Source: JAPOXR01 sp964291445
GTDB lineage: Bacteria; Pseudomonadota; Alphaproteobacteria; Rhodobacterales; Rhodobacteraceae
Assembly: GCA_964291445.2 (NCBI GenBank)
Contig: OZ219864.1
Span: 558,001 to 622,000 of the forward strand
Direction: 5' to 3'
DNA length: 64,000 bases
This document shows positions 22,047 through 30,998 of this stretch, one piece after another. Position 1 is the first letter of the stretch, and each line of letters begins with the position of its first letter. The notes beneath the pieces are model-generated. The model was not told the origin of the DNA and ran no database searches. It was given only the letters and a program-made list of their open reading frames with translations. Position numbers and translations under genes: made by a program.

Positions 22047-22805
22047 ATGGGCTTCCAGGCAACACGGGTCGACGACAGGATCAGCCGGATCGAGGAAACC
22101 GGCGTTGTCCCCTTCATGCGTTGCAATATCTGGCATGTCCGCGGCCGCAATTTCGACCTCGTTATCGATACCGGCTTCGGCATCTCGTCGCTGAAGACCT
22201 GGATTGTCGCCCGAGGCGACCGGGCGATCAGGGCCATCTGCACCCACTCGCATTTTGATCATGTTGCTGGCCTGGCCGAATTCTCCTGCCGGCTCGGCCA
22301 TCGCCTGGAAGCGCCGGCCTTTGCCGCTGGCGGACATGACGCAACCATGTTCTCCAGCGGCTGGACCGACGTGCAGATCGTCGACCCGGAGGCCCATCCG
22401 GGGTTTGACAATCTCTCGCATGTCATCAGGCCGGCCCCGTTGACCGGCTATCTCGACGAGGGCGATGTCGTGGATCTCGGCGATGTCTCTTACCAGGTTC
22501 TTCACCTTCCAGGTCATTCGCCGGGATCGATCGGCTTGTGGGATGCTGCATCGCAGACGCTGTTTTCGGGTGATGCCGTCTATGACGGACCGCTCTATGA
22601 CGGCCATCCCCATTCGGACCCCGACCTGTATCTCAAGACACTCGACAGGCTGCGCAAGCTGGGGGCCCGGACCGTGCATGGGGGCCACTATGCGTCCTTC
22701 GGCGAAGACCGGCTGCGCCAGATTGTCGATGGCTATCATCCGCTGGAGAATTCCGTTGAGGCCATTTCGGACCTGCAGGAGGAATTCCGGGCATCCGGCG
22801 GATGA
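22047..22805 (+). CDS. MBL-fold metallohydrolase in the betaine-type cassette
   Basis: 252 aa metallo-beta-lactamase fold protein. The metal motif THSHFDH (residues 66-72, H67/H69/D71/H72) is intact, followed by a later His in HLPGHSPGS, Asp in FSGDAVYD, and a final His in GGHYASF. This is a full set of two-zinc ligands. It starts 9 bp after the ProV stop, so the two are co-transcribed. Family members include glyoxalase II and various esterases and lactonases; the exact substrate is unknown. Its place between proV and proX suggests it processes the imported solute or a precursor. Confidence 0.85.
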   Translation: MGFQATRVDDRISRIEETGVVPFMRCNIWHVRGRNFDLVIDTGFGISSLKTWIVARGDRAIRAICTHSHFDHVAGLAEFSCRLGHRLEAPAFAAGGHDATMFSSGWTDVQIVDPEAHPGFDNLSHVIRPAPLTGYLDEGDVVDLGDVSYQVLHLPGHSPGSIGLWDAASQTLFSGDAVYDGPLYDGHPHSDPDLYLKTLDRLRKLGARTVHGGHYASFGEDRLRQIVDGYHPLENSVEAISDLQEEFRASGG

Positions 22806-23118
22806 CCGAGGCCTGCGAGGGCCTCGCCTGCGCCAGTGAAGCAGGCTGGTGTTTCGAAATACCGAACGGAACAGCGGAAGATTCTCTCCCGAAGGGATCT
22901 CCCCCTGCCTTGGCCCTTGTCGATTTCATGACGGGATGGACCCGAGTGCACGCAGCATCGATCACGCTGAATTCAACGTGATGCACGCTGCCCGACAACC
23001 CGGGGCAGCCTCGTGAACCTTGCCGGATTAACGGGGACCAGTCAGTGGATCGACCATCAACAAAGTGTTTCGAAATCGGACTCGCCGCGCTATGGTAGGC
23101 GACCAATCACGGAGGTAG
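22806..23118. other. intergenic upstream of ProX-like gene
   Basis: 313 bp. GGAGG just upstream of 23119 is the ribosome binding site. The length suggests that the binding-protein gene has its own promoter. No gene is supported. Confidence 0.35.
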
Positions 23119-24063
23119 ATGATGTCAAGATTTCCGAAATTCCTGCCTGCGGCTGCCATCGCCGCCGCCACGTCCATGGCGGCCGGTTCGGCGGTTCAAG
23201 CGCAGGGTGTAGTGACAGTGGCAGTTCCGGACTGGACCGGCGGCGTGATTTCCTGCCAGATCCTCGCGAAGGCTATCGAATCCGAGCTCGGATACAAGGT
23301 GAGGCGACTGGAAATTCCATCCGGTGCCCCGACCCTTGAGGCGATGGCTGCCGACGATGTCCAGGTAGGATGCGAACTCTGGCCGAGTTACTACCCGGTC
23401 AAGGACAAGTTCTTTGCCGAGTATGGTGGGGATGGTTCGCTGGTGTTGCTCGGTGAGCACGGTGTCGTGGGTGCTTCCAGCTACTACGTGCCTCGCTACC
23501 TGGTCGAGGGGGATGACGCGCCGGCACCGGATTTGAAACATTTCAGCGACCTGGCCAATCATGTCGATCTGTTCAAGGCGGTTGATTCCGGCGACAAGGG
23601 TCGGCTGATCGGGTGCCCGAACGCCAATTGGGAATGCGAAGACCAGGGTCGGGCCGATGCATATGGCGTGCCGTTCCAGGCCGTGGAGCTTGGCTCGGAA
23701 GCCGCACATTGGGCCGAGATGCAGGGTGCATTTGCACGAGGTGAGCCATTTGTTGCCTATGCGTGGGAGCCGCACTGGATTCACGCAGCTCTCGACCTGG
23801 TCCGCCTGGAGCTGGACGATTACGGCGACGGGTCCTGCTGGCCCGGTTGCGGCTGGCCGGTCGATGTGACCATGAACTACGGAAGGTCGGACATCGACGA
23901 CGTGCATCCGGAAATTGCGACGCTCGTCCGGAACAGCGTTCTGACCAACGAGGAGCAGAACGTGATGGTTCTTGCCGTCGACATCGACGGTCGTGACCTT
24001 GAGGAGGTCGTCGACGAGTGGCTCGAGGCCAACAAGGACAGGGTGGCATCCTGGGCCCAATAG
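23119..24063 (+). CDS. glycine betaine/proline-type ABC substrate-binding protein (ProX/OpuAC-like)
   Basis: 314 aa with an N-terminal signal (FLPAAAIAAATSMAAGSAVQA) and an OpuAC-family mature part beginning VVTVAVPDWTGGV. Aromatic residues that may form the betaine-binding cage are plentiful (CELWPSYYPV, YAWEPHWI, CWPGCGWPVDV). Three or four Cys (CELW, GCPNANWEC, GSCWPGC) suggest disulfides. It starts at ATG 23119 or 23122. It would deliver the solute to the ProW-like permease encoded convergently at 24298-26433. A strong terminator follows 25 bp after the stop. Confidence 0.87.
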   Translation: MMSRFPKFLPAAAIAAATSMAAGSAVQAQGVVTVAVPDWTGGVISCQILAKAIESELGYKVRRLEIPSGAPTLEAMAADDVQVGCELWPSYYPVKDKFFAEYGGDGSLVLLGEHGVVGASSYYVPRYLVEGDDAPAPDLKHFSDLANHVDLFKAVDSGDKGRLIGCPNANWECEDQGRADAYGVPFQAVELGSEAAHWAEMQGAFARGEPFVAYAWEPHWIHAALDLVRLELDDYGDGSCWPGCGWPVDVTMNYGRSDIDDVHPEIATLVRNSVLTNEEQNVMVLAVDIDGRDLEEVVDEWLEANKDRVASWAQ

Positions 24064-24088
24064 CCCGACACAACCCGGCAACCAGATG

Positions 24089-24116
24089 ACGGCCCCCCGT
24101 ACATGCGGGGGGCCGT
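24089..24116 (+). terminator. terminator after the ProX-like gene
   Basis: An 11-bp perfect stem, ACGGCCCCCCG with CGGGGGGCCGT, with a 6-nt loop, 25 bp after the stop codon and followed by TGGCGTTT. It lies between two convergent genes. Confidence 0.7.
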
Positions 24117-24297
24117 TGGCGTTTGACGACGCAGATTACGGCCATTCTGCCGGCCTTCCACACATGTGAGGGCCGTCCATGTTCATGCGCCGTTTCGAGG
24201 CGGGCGATTACGGTTTGCCGTATATTCGGGGGCCTTTACGGCACCGCAAGCCACCGGGCACTTCCCGCACTGGCCCCCGCCAAGGGTCCATTGCCTG

Positions 24298-26433
24298 CTA
24301 CAGCCCCAGCGCCTCTCGCTGTTTTGCGGTCCAGGCGTTGGTCAGCCGGTCAAGAATGATCGCCAGCAATGCGATGCCAATTCCTGCAACGAGGCCCATG
24401 CCGGTATTGGCAGTCGTCATTCCGGCAAACACCTGTCTGCCGAGGCCCGTGCCACCGATCATGGGGGTGATCGCCTGCATGGCCAGGGCCATGACAATGC
24501 ATTGATTGATGCCCAGGATGATCGCCGGGCTGGCCATTGGCAGCCGGACGGCAGCAAGTTGCTGGAGACGCGTAGCCCCGAAACTCTCCACCACCTCGCC
24601 AACCTGCGCCGGCACCTGCCTGAGACCAAGCGAGGTCAGGCGGACGATTGGCGGCAATGCGTAGATCACGGTGGCGATGATCGCAGTGCTCCTGGAGCCA
24701 CCGAACAACATGATTGCCGGGATGAGGTAGACGAATGCCGGCATGGTCTGCATGAAATCCAGGATCGGCCGGATGATTTGTTCGGCAATCCGGCTCTGCG
24801 CCGCCAGAACGCCCAGCGGCACGCCCAGCACAAAACAGATCAGCACCGATACGAGCGTGGCGGCCAGGGTCTCCATGGTGATTTCCCAGATCCCGGCCAG
24901 TGCCATGAAGAACATGAGGGCGGTCACGACCGCTGCGAAGACCGGTCCATTGGCCCGCCACGCCATCAGGAACAGGACCGCAAGGACATAAAACCAGGGA
25001 AGACCCACCAGGAACTGGTTGAGCGGGTTCAATTGCCAGTTGAAGATCGCGCCCCGCAACCATTGCGAGAAGGCGCCGAAATTCGGGTTGGAAACCAGCA
25101 GATTGACCGCATGGTCAATCGGCTCCCGGATGGAGACCTGCAGGTATTCAGGGAAATAGCCGATATCGGCAATGACGAGATCGAACAGGTAGATTGCAAG
25201 AAGAACGAGCACCGATACGAACAGGAAGCCTGCCTCCCGCAGTGAAAGGGCGGCGCGCTCCGCCAGGGTCTCGCCGACAGGGCGCAATGCCCGCTCCAGC
25301 AGACGGGCCGAAAATTCCGTGATCAACCAGCCGAGTCTTGTGGTCCCGCGCCAGACACGATCGATCCCGGTCTCGATCCAGAAAAACGGGGGCAACCTGT
25401 CCCAACTCTGCGGGAACAGGCGGAAAGTCAGCCTGGTCCGATCGGCAATCTCCTCACCTCCCTGCCGACTCATCGCCAGGGTCAGCCGGTCGAATATGAT
25501 CGCCATGAAGACGATTCCCATCCCGGCTTCGAAAGACCAGCCGACACGCAACCTCGTGAGTGCGCGGTAGACTTCCCGTTCAAGCCCGTCGGTCCCGATG
25601 AAGACGGCCAACACGGCCAGTCCAAGCGCCATCATCATCGTCTGGTTGACCCCCAGGATGATCGACGGCATGGCTGTTGGAATCTGTACCTTCAACATGG
25701 TCTGGGCACCGGTCGCTCCGAACGAGCGCGAGACCTCGACCTGGTTGGCCGGTACCTGCCTTATGCCCAGATTCGTCAACCGGACCACCGGTGGAATGGC
25801 GTAGATGATGATTGCCATGGCGGCGCCGGTCTGCCCGGCCCCGAACAGGAAAATCGCCGGCAGAAGGTAGACGAAGGCCGGCATGGTCTGCATCGTATCG
25901 AGGACGGGACGCAGGATCGTCTCGAACCTGTCCGATTGCGACGACCAGATCCCAAGCGGAATCCCGATGATGATCGAGATTGCCACCGACACCAGGACCA
26001 GCGACAGGGTGGACATCGCCGGGTCCCACATGTCGACGATGCCCCAATACATGACACCAAAAGCGGTAAAGAGCCCCAGCCGCAACCCTCCGTATCGCAG
26101 GCCGAGCATGCCAACGGCAATCACCAGCAATGGCCAGGGCTTGAGCCACAGGAAGAGTTCAAGCGAGGAGATGAACAGGTTCACCCATTTGGCGATCGCC
26201 CGGGTGGTGTCCCGCACATGGTCCTTCAGCCAAAGCTCACCATTGTTGATCGCGGCGATGAAATCGAATTGCCCGGTCAGCGCCTCGGGAACCGGAAATC
26301 GATATCCGACAACCTTCCAGACACCGAGAGACAGCACCAGGCCAATGATCGACAGTCCCCAGGAGGAGGACCACCAGGCCATGGGCGGCCGCCACCCGGC
26401 CCTGTCAGCGTAAACCGCCTCATTGGCCATCAT
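24298..26433 (-). CDS. double-length ProW-like ABC permease (two fused permease domains)
   Basis: 711 aa from ATG 26433 (a TTG at 26442 would add three residues). Two homologous binding-protein-dependent permease domains lie in tandem, about residues 140-345 and 490-705. Each carries DTMQTMPAFVYLLPAI or DFMQTMPAFVYLIPAI, then IYAIPPVVRLTNLGIRQVP or its counterpart, and a C-terminal NQTMMMALGLAVL or NQCIVMALAMQAI. ProW is normally a single domain used as a homodimer; here one chain supplies both halves. It is on the opposite strand to the ProV/ProX genes and convergent with ProX, so expression is separate. Confidence 0.9.
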   Translation of the reverse strand: MMANEAVYADRAGWRPPMAWWSSSWGLSIIGLVLSLGVWKVVGYRFPVPEALTGQFDFIAAINNGELWLKDHVRDTTRAIAKWVNLFISSLELFLWLKPWPLLVIAVGMLGLRYGGLRLGLFTAFGVMYWGIVDMWDPAMSTLSLVLVSVAISIIIGIPLGIWSSQSDRFETILRPVLDTMQTMPAFVYLLPAIFLFGAGQTGAAMAIIIYAIPPVVRLTNLGIRQVPANQVEVSRSFGATGAQTMLKVQIPTAMPSIILGVNQTMMMALGLAVLAVFIGTDGLEREVYRALTRLRVGWSFEAGMGIVFMAIIFDRLTLAMSRQGGEEIADRTRLTFRLFPQSWDRLPPFFWIETGIDRVWRGTTRLGWLITEFSARLLERALRPVGETLAERAALSLREAGFLFVSVLVLLAIYLFDLVIADIGYFPEYLQVSIREPIDHAVNLLVSNPNFGAFSQWLRGAIFNWQLNPLNQFLVGLPWFYVLAVLFLMAWRANGPVFAAVVTALMFFMALAGIWEITMETLAATLVSVLICFVLGVPLGVLAAQSRIAEQIIRPILDFMQTMPAFVYLIPAIMLFGGSRSTAIIATVIYALPPIVRLTSLGLRQVPAQVGEVVESFGATRLQQLAAVRLPMASPAIILGINQCIVMALAMQAITPMIGGTGLGRQVFAGMTTANTGMGLVAGIGIALLAIILDRLTNAWTAKQREALGL

Positions 26434-26751
26434 CGCACCCAAGGGCTCGGCGAGGAAATCTCACACGTTTCCTTCCGATTGCGGATTGACGAAACTCCGC
26501 CCGATTGTGGCAACAATTCCGGTGGCTGGCAATTGGTTTTCATCGAGGCCGCGGGCCGGTGCCGAAACAACAACCTGGCTGAGTCTCTGCCGAATGCCCC
26601 CGGCCCCGGACGAAAACCCGGGCCTTGCCACAGCCTGTCATTCCGGATCGGGCAGCCTCCCTCATGACAGTCCAGGCAACGGAATTGCTGCCCCGGTCAG
26701 ATGGCGGTCTTCACACCGTCCGGACCCCGGACTCGGCGCGTGACAATCCTT
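26434..26751. other. intergenic, no gene seen
   Basis: 318 bp between the 3' end of the RNase D gene and the 5' end of the permease gene, both on the minus strand. It should contain the permease promoter. No motif stands out. Confidence 0.35.
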
Positions 26752-27372
26752 TCAATGTGCAAAGATGTCTCGTCCTGTCCAACCTGCCATGTCCAGCCGG
26801 ACCCTTTCGGGGAGAAATGCAAAACAGGCATCTGCCAGCTCCTTCCTCTGCTCCCGTGCAAGCATTGCATCAAGCACAACCTGCAGCCGGTGAAGGTGAA
26901 TGACGTCATTTGCCGCATACCTGACCTGCGCATCCGTCAGCGAAGCTGCACCCCAATCGGAGGATTGCTGTTCCTTTTCGATCTCGATGCCCAGCAACTC
27001 CTTGGTCAGAACCTTGAGGCCATGCTGGTCGGTGTAGGTCCTGGCCAGTTTTGAAGCGATTTTCGTGCAGTATACCGGCCTGGCCATGACGCCGAAGGCC
27101 GCATTGAGCACCGCGATATCGAAACGGCCAAAATGGAAAATCTTCAGGATGCCGGGATCGGCGAGCATCCGGGCAAGGTTGGGGGCATCAGCCTGGCCCT
27201 TGCCGATCCTGACGAGAATCGCGGTCCCGTCGCCGGTCGAGAGCTGCACCAGGCACAACCGGTCGCGCTGCAGATGCAGTCCCATGGTTTCGGTGTCGAT
27301 CGCCACCGACTGGCCACACTCGAAATCGTCCGGCAGATCGCCGTCGAATATCCTGGTATTTGCACGCTGCAT
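26752..27372 (-). CDS. ribonuclease D-like 3'-5' exonuclease
   Basis: 206 aa from ATG 27372; the frame extends to 27483, but the inner start fits the short alphaproteobacterial RNase D form. DEDDy exonuclease motifs are visible: Exo I AIDTETMGL, Exo II with FHFGRFDIAVL, and Exo III YAANDVIHLHRL with Tyr and Asp. The HRDC domains of the enteric 375-aa Rnd are absent, as is usual for this short group. It trims 3' ends of tRNA and other structured RNAs. No operon partner. Confidence 0.88.
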   Translation of the reverse strand: MQRANTRIFDGDLPDDFECGQSVAIDTETMGLHLQRDRLCLVQLSTGDGTAILVRIGKGQADAPNLARMLADPGILKIFHFGRFDIAVLNAAFGVMARPVYCTKIASKLARTYTDQHGLKVLTKELLGIEIEKEQQSSDWGAASLTDAQVRYAANDVIHLHRLQVVLDAMLAREQRKELADACFAFLPERVRLDMAGWTGRDIFAH

Positions 27373-27813
27373 GTCGATTGCCCGGCTACCTGTCCACGAT
27401 GAATTCCGGTTGGGTTTTGCGGGCCGAACCAATTGAAGCATCGAACAATTGTCGGCCCTCCACCGGATTGCATGCTGCCACATACATCACATCCGATGCC
27501 GACTTCCACCTGAACCGGCCCCGATAAACCCTGCCGGTTTGTTGCGCAGGTCGTTAGGGTGTATTCCGGTATCGGCAGTGGTGCTGGAATGAATCGAATA
27601 GGTGCCGATTCACGACGATTTAATGCAGCATTTGGCTTTCGGGGCACTTCGCCGAGAGCACGGTGCAGTCGATTGCAGCACTCTACGAGATTTGCCCGGG
27701 GCGGGTGAGTGCTTTCGGACGTGACGTACGATGTACAGATGCAAATGTATTACGTGTTGGGCGGGTGAACGCTTTTGCGCTGTTGTCCAACTGCCGACCA
27801 AGGATGAAATAGG
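27373..27813. other. intergenic upstream of the ATPase/TOPRIM pair
   Basis: 441 bp. It contains the imperfect direct repeats listed separately at 27699-27777, and two GTAC steps around CGTACGATGTAC between them. The proximal 100 bp is more AT-rich than its surroundings, as is the following pair of genes. Confidence 0.4.
27699..27777. repeat. pair of 19-bp direct repeats, candidate operator
   Basis: GGCGGGTGAGTGCTTTCGG-like sequence at 27699-27717 recurs as GGCGGGTGAACGCTTTTG at 27759-27777, with about three mismatches and an exact 60-bp period. The second copy ends 37 bp before the ATPase start. The position suits binding sites for a regulator of the downstream pair. Confidence 0.45.
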
Positions 27814-28860
27814 ATGTTACGGTCTCTAAGAATTCAGAACTTTCGAGCGTTTTCGAACCTTGAGATTGATCCACTAAGCCGGATTAATCTTCTTACAGGA
27901 CAGAATAATACTGGCAAGACTTCTGTTCTCGAAGCGCTATTTCTCTTGTCAGCGGCTGGCAACCCACAATTTGCTCTCAACCAGAACGTGATTCGCATGG
28001 CCGAAGGTGTGGTCCCTGGAATTGTACCCGAGACGCACTGGAAGGCAATGTTCAATGGATTCGATACTTCCAGGGCGGTGGAAATTTCTGCGGACCACGA
28101 CCCTCTCGGATCACTCGTCCTGAACTTCGCACTTGGACAGTTGGACAACATCAAGATACCTGCTGAAAATACTGTTCGGATGTCATTGCCGGAGACGCAC
28201 GATGCTACGGGCCTCAAGTTTTCGTATCGCAATGGGCAGCAATCGCCGATCATCAGTCAAATCCGTGCTACCGGAGATGGGTTTCATGCAGAACAAACGA
28301 CTTCGCCCACCCCGTTCCCAGCCAATATTCTGTCTTCACGCACCGGAAATCTTGCAGAAGATGCCCAACGACTCGGTATACTGAGGAGGCAAAAGCGGGG
28401 GGACCTGCTACTGAAGGCTCTTCGAATTGTAGAGCCTCGACTAACGAGCGTGGAGGACAATTCTGCCGCAGGAACTCCGATGATCTGGGGCGATATCGGC
28501 CTTGAGGAACTCGTGCCTCTGAGCGTGATGGGCGATGGCATGATGAGGGTCGCGCGGCTTATCCTTGCAATCTCTTCGGCACCACGCGGCATGGTGCTAG
28601 TCGACGAGATCGAAAACGGTCTTCATCATTCCTTGCATTCGAAGGTCTGGCAGGCGGTGTCAACAGCAGCAGCTGAATTCGATACACAGATCGTCGCCTC
28701 CACACACAGCTTTGAATGTCTCCAGGCCGCCCACGAGGCACTTGATGGGGATTGCTTTCGCGCACACCGGCTTGAATTCAGGGAAGGCGATATAGGGTTG
28801 GTTAGCTACGAACCGACTGAATTGGCTGCAGCGATTTCGTTCGGCCTCGAGGTTCGGTGA
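27814..28860 (+). CDS. AAA ATPase (OLD/RecF-like) of a two-gene ATPase-TOPRIM unit
   Basis: 348 aa. The N-terminus LRIQNFRAFSNLEID and Walker A GQNNTGKTS (residues 29-37) are those of SMC/RecF-like AAA_15/AAA_21 ATPases. Further features are a signature-like region (VMGDGMMRVARLILAI), Walker B GMVLVDEIENGLHH and the H-loop ASTHSFE. The protein stops after the ATPase, without the C-terminal TOPRIM of one-piece OLD nucleases; that domain is on the next gene, which overlaps by 4 bp. Base composition is more AT-rich than the core genes around it, a sign of transfer. Similar split pairs act in phage defence (PARIS, OLD-type); that role here is inferred. Confidence 0.85.
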   Translation: MLRSLRIQNFRAFSNLEIDPLSRINLLTGQNNTGKTSVLEALFLLSAAGNPQFALNQNVIRMAEGVVPGIVPETHWKAMFNGFDTSRAVEISADHDPLGSLVLNFALGQLDNIKIPAENTVRMSLPETHDATGLKFSYRNGQQSPIISQIRATGDGFHAEQTTSPTPFPANILSSRTGNLAEDAQRLGILRRQKRGDLLLKALRIVEPRLTSVEDNSAAGTPMIWGDIGLEELVPLSVMGDGMMRVARLILAISSAPRGMVLVDEIENGLHHSLHSKVWQAVSTAAAEFDTQIVASTHSFECLQAAHEALDGDCFRAHRLEFREGDIGLVSYEPTELAAAISFGLEVR

Positions 28861-29486
28861 CGATGACGAGACCAACGAATATAACGAAGAGCAAACTCCT
28901 GCTCGTTGAGGGTAAAGATCAACAGAACTTCTTTTCCGCGTTTCTGAGCCATATTGACTTGGCCGATGACGTTCAGGTCATGGATTACGGAGGAATTGGC
29001 GACTTGCAAAAATTCTTGCCGACGTTGGTAAAGACACCGAACTTCACCGATGTGCAAAGCATCGGCATCGTGCGCGATGCAGAGAAGTCTGAGGGGGATG
29101 CGTTCAAGAGTGTTCAATCATCTCTGGAGAAGTCGGGCCTGCCGATACCTCTGCAACCAGGCATGAAATTTGCAAACGGTCACCAAGGTCACCCAATGGT
29201 TGGCGTTCTGATATTGCCGGGCAAGGGCCAGCCTGGCATGTTGGAGACATTGGTAAATGCCACTTTTGCCGACACCGAGATCGACGACTGCATCAGCCAG
29301 TTCTTCACTTGTGTGGAGAAGTCGGAGGCAAAATCACCCCCTAACAAGGATAAGGCACGCACGTTTGCGTTCCTGGCGGTTACACCGAATGCCCATCACT
29401 CTGTGGGCGTCGCAGCAAAACAGGGTGTCGTGAATCTTGATCATGATATCTTCCGAGAAGTGAAAGGCTTCCTCGGTCGGCTGTAA
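28857..29486 (+). CDS. TOPRIM (DUF3226-like) partner of the AAA ATPase
   Basis: 207-209 aa, starting at GTG 28857 (GTGA overlap with the ATPase stop) or ATG 28863. From the ATG, KLLLVEGKDQQNFF carries the TOPRIM Glu (E16), and IGIVRDAEKS the acidic DxE pair (D72, E74). VGVLILPGKGQPGMLETLV and KARTFAFLAV follow the pattern of DUF3226, where PdN-GmlE and KA--fLA are conserved. TOPRIM domains cut or rejoin nucleic acid using Mg2+. With the preceding ATPase it forms a split OLD-like unit. Single-gene OLD, retron-linked OLD and PARIS are the nearest known analogues; the DUF3226 version is less described. Confidence 0.78.
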   Translation: MTMTRPTNITKSKLLLVEGKDQQNFFSAFLSHIDLADDVQVMDYGGIGDLQKFLPTLVKTPNFTDVQSIGIVRDAEKSEGDAFKSVQSSLEKSGLPIPLQPGMKFANGHQGHPMVGVLILPGKGQPGMLETLVNATFADTEIDDCISQFFTCVEKSEAKSPPNKDKARTFAFLAVTPNAHHSVGVAAKQGVVNLDHDIFREVKGFLGRL

Positions 29487-30017
29487 TTGCGGCTCAACCC
29501 GTGAGGCAGCGAACTGCAATCGGTACTCTCGATGGTCGTTCAACTTGCTACGGACCTTGATGGTCCTTTTCGACGAAATCTCCATTCGTTTCGGTGCGCC
29601 GGACATCCCGGTCACCCACTGTCAACTTGATGCCGCAAGCGGTCTCACTGGCGGAAACTGAAGGATCCGAATCATTCGAGTTCCAGAATGGTTCGACGAA
29701 TTTCAATTTCCGGCCGGAAATGGCGAGGCGGGACCTGCCTTGACCTTCTGTGAAACCTCGGGGATTTGACCTCGGTATCGGCGGGGAGGCAATCCCGGTA
29801 CTTTTTGTGTTGTGAAGGTTCGCCGTGCCTGGACAATTGAACCCTGGTATCTCCGTTCACATTCCAGTGATATCTGGGCAGTTGCGAATTGGCCGTGGAC
29901 GCCTTGACGGTGCTGGCGGTACACGCCATCGGAACTCCCGATTGAGAATTGGCGCGTGAGATACTAGAGTTTGCGTGAGCAGGCATGCTGCAGCAGTTGC
30001 GGCGACAACACGGGACC
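29487..30017. other. intergenic, no gene seen
   Basis: 531 bp between the TOPRIM gene and kdsD. No frame resembles a protein, and it may be the right edge of the transferred defence segment. The kdsD promoter should be in its last part. Confidence 0.35.
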
Positions 30018-30998
30018 ATGACAGAGACCCAATTCGATTACGCTCGCTTCCTGGAGACGGGGCGCAATGTCATCCTGCGTGAAGCGCGGGCGCTTGACCG
30101 ATTGGCAGGTGTGCTGGATGGCGGGTTTTCCGAGGCGGTGGATCTGCTTGCCCGCACCACCGGCAGGGTCATTGTGTCCGGCATCGGCAAATCCGGCCAT
30201 ATCGGGCGCAAGATCGCGGCCACCCTCGCCTCCACCGGCAAGCCGGCCCATTTCGTGCATCCGGCCGAGGCCAGCCACGGCGATCTCGGCATGATGGCGG
30301 TCAATGACTGCGCCCTGGTGCTGTCGAATTCCGGCGAGACGGCCGAGCTTGCCCACATCATTGCCTATACCAGGAGATTCGGCATTCCGCTGGTTGGAAT
30401 CGCCGGCAACAGCAGCAGCACGCTGATCAGGCAGGCCAATGCCGGCATCATCCTGCCGGCGGTCGGCGAGGCCTGCGAGACCGGCATGATCCCGACCAAC
30501 TCGACCACGATGATGCTGGCGGTCGGTGACGCAATCGCCATTGCACTGACCGAACATCGCCGGTTTACCCCCGACCTGTTCCGGGAGTTCCATCCGGGCG
30601 GCCGCCTCGGTGTGCGCCTCTCCCGGGTCCGCGACCTGATGCATGATGGCGACTCCATTCCGCTCGTTCCCCGGGATGCCGGGATGAACGAGGTGCTGAT
30701 CGAGATGACCCGCAAGGGATTTGGCGTCGCCGGCATCTGCGATGGCGAGGGGGAGCTGTGCGGCATCATTTCCGATGGTGATTTGCGGCGGCACATGGAC
30801 GGGTTGCTCGACAACCGGGCCAGCGATGTCATGACCGAGAATCCCCTCACAATTGTCGGCAGCGAGCTGGCCGAAAAGGCCATCGGGATGATGAACGAAC
30901 GGAAGGTGACCTGCCTGTTTGTCGTCGGGGCGGCGGAGTCCCGCCGGGTGGAGGGCATCCTGCACATCCATGACTGCCTGAGGGCGGGAGCGGGATGA
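30018..30998 (+). CDS. kdsD: arabinose-5-phosphate isomerase
   Basis: 326 aa from ATG 30018 (a weaker ATG at 29985 adds 11 residues). It converts ribulose 5-phosphate to arabinose 5-phosphate, the first step to Kdo for lipopolysaccharide. The SIS domain has SGIGKSGHIGRKIAATLAST, ASHGDLG, SNSGET and PTNSTTMMLAVGD, with FHPGGRLG at its end. Two CBS domains follow (VRDLMHDGD ... ISDGDLRR, and ASDVMTENPLTI). It heads a tight operon: its stop overlaps lptC by 4 bp (ATGA). Confidence 0.96.
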   Translation: MTETQFDYARFLETGRNVILREARALDRLAGVLDGGFSEAVDLLARTTGRVIVSGIGKSGHIGRKIAATLASTGKPAHFVHPAEASHGDLGMMAVNDCALVLSNSGETAELAHIIAYTRRFGIPLVGIAGNSSSTLIRQANAGIILPAVGEACETGMIPTNSTTMMLAVGDAIAIALTEHRRFTPDLFREFHPGGRLGVRLSRVRDLMHDGDSIPLVPRDAGMNEVLIEMTRKGFGVAGICDGEGELCGIISDGDLRRHMDGLLDNRASDVMTENPLTIVGSELAEKAIGMMNERKVTCLFVVGAAESRRVEGILHIHDCLRAGAG

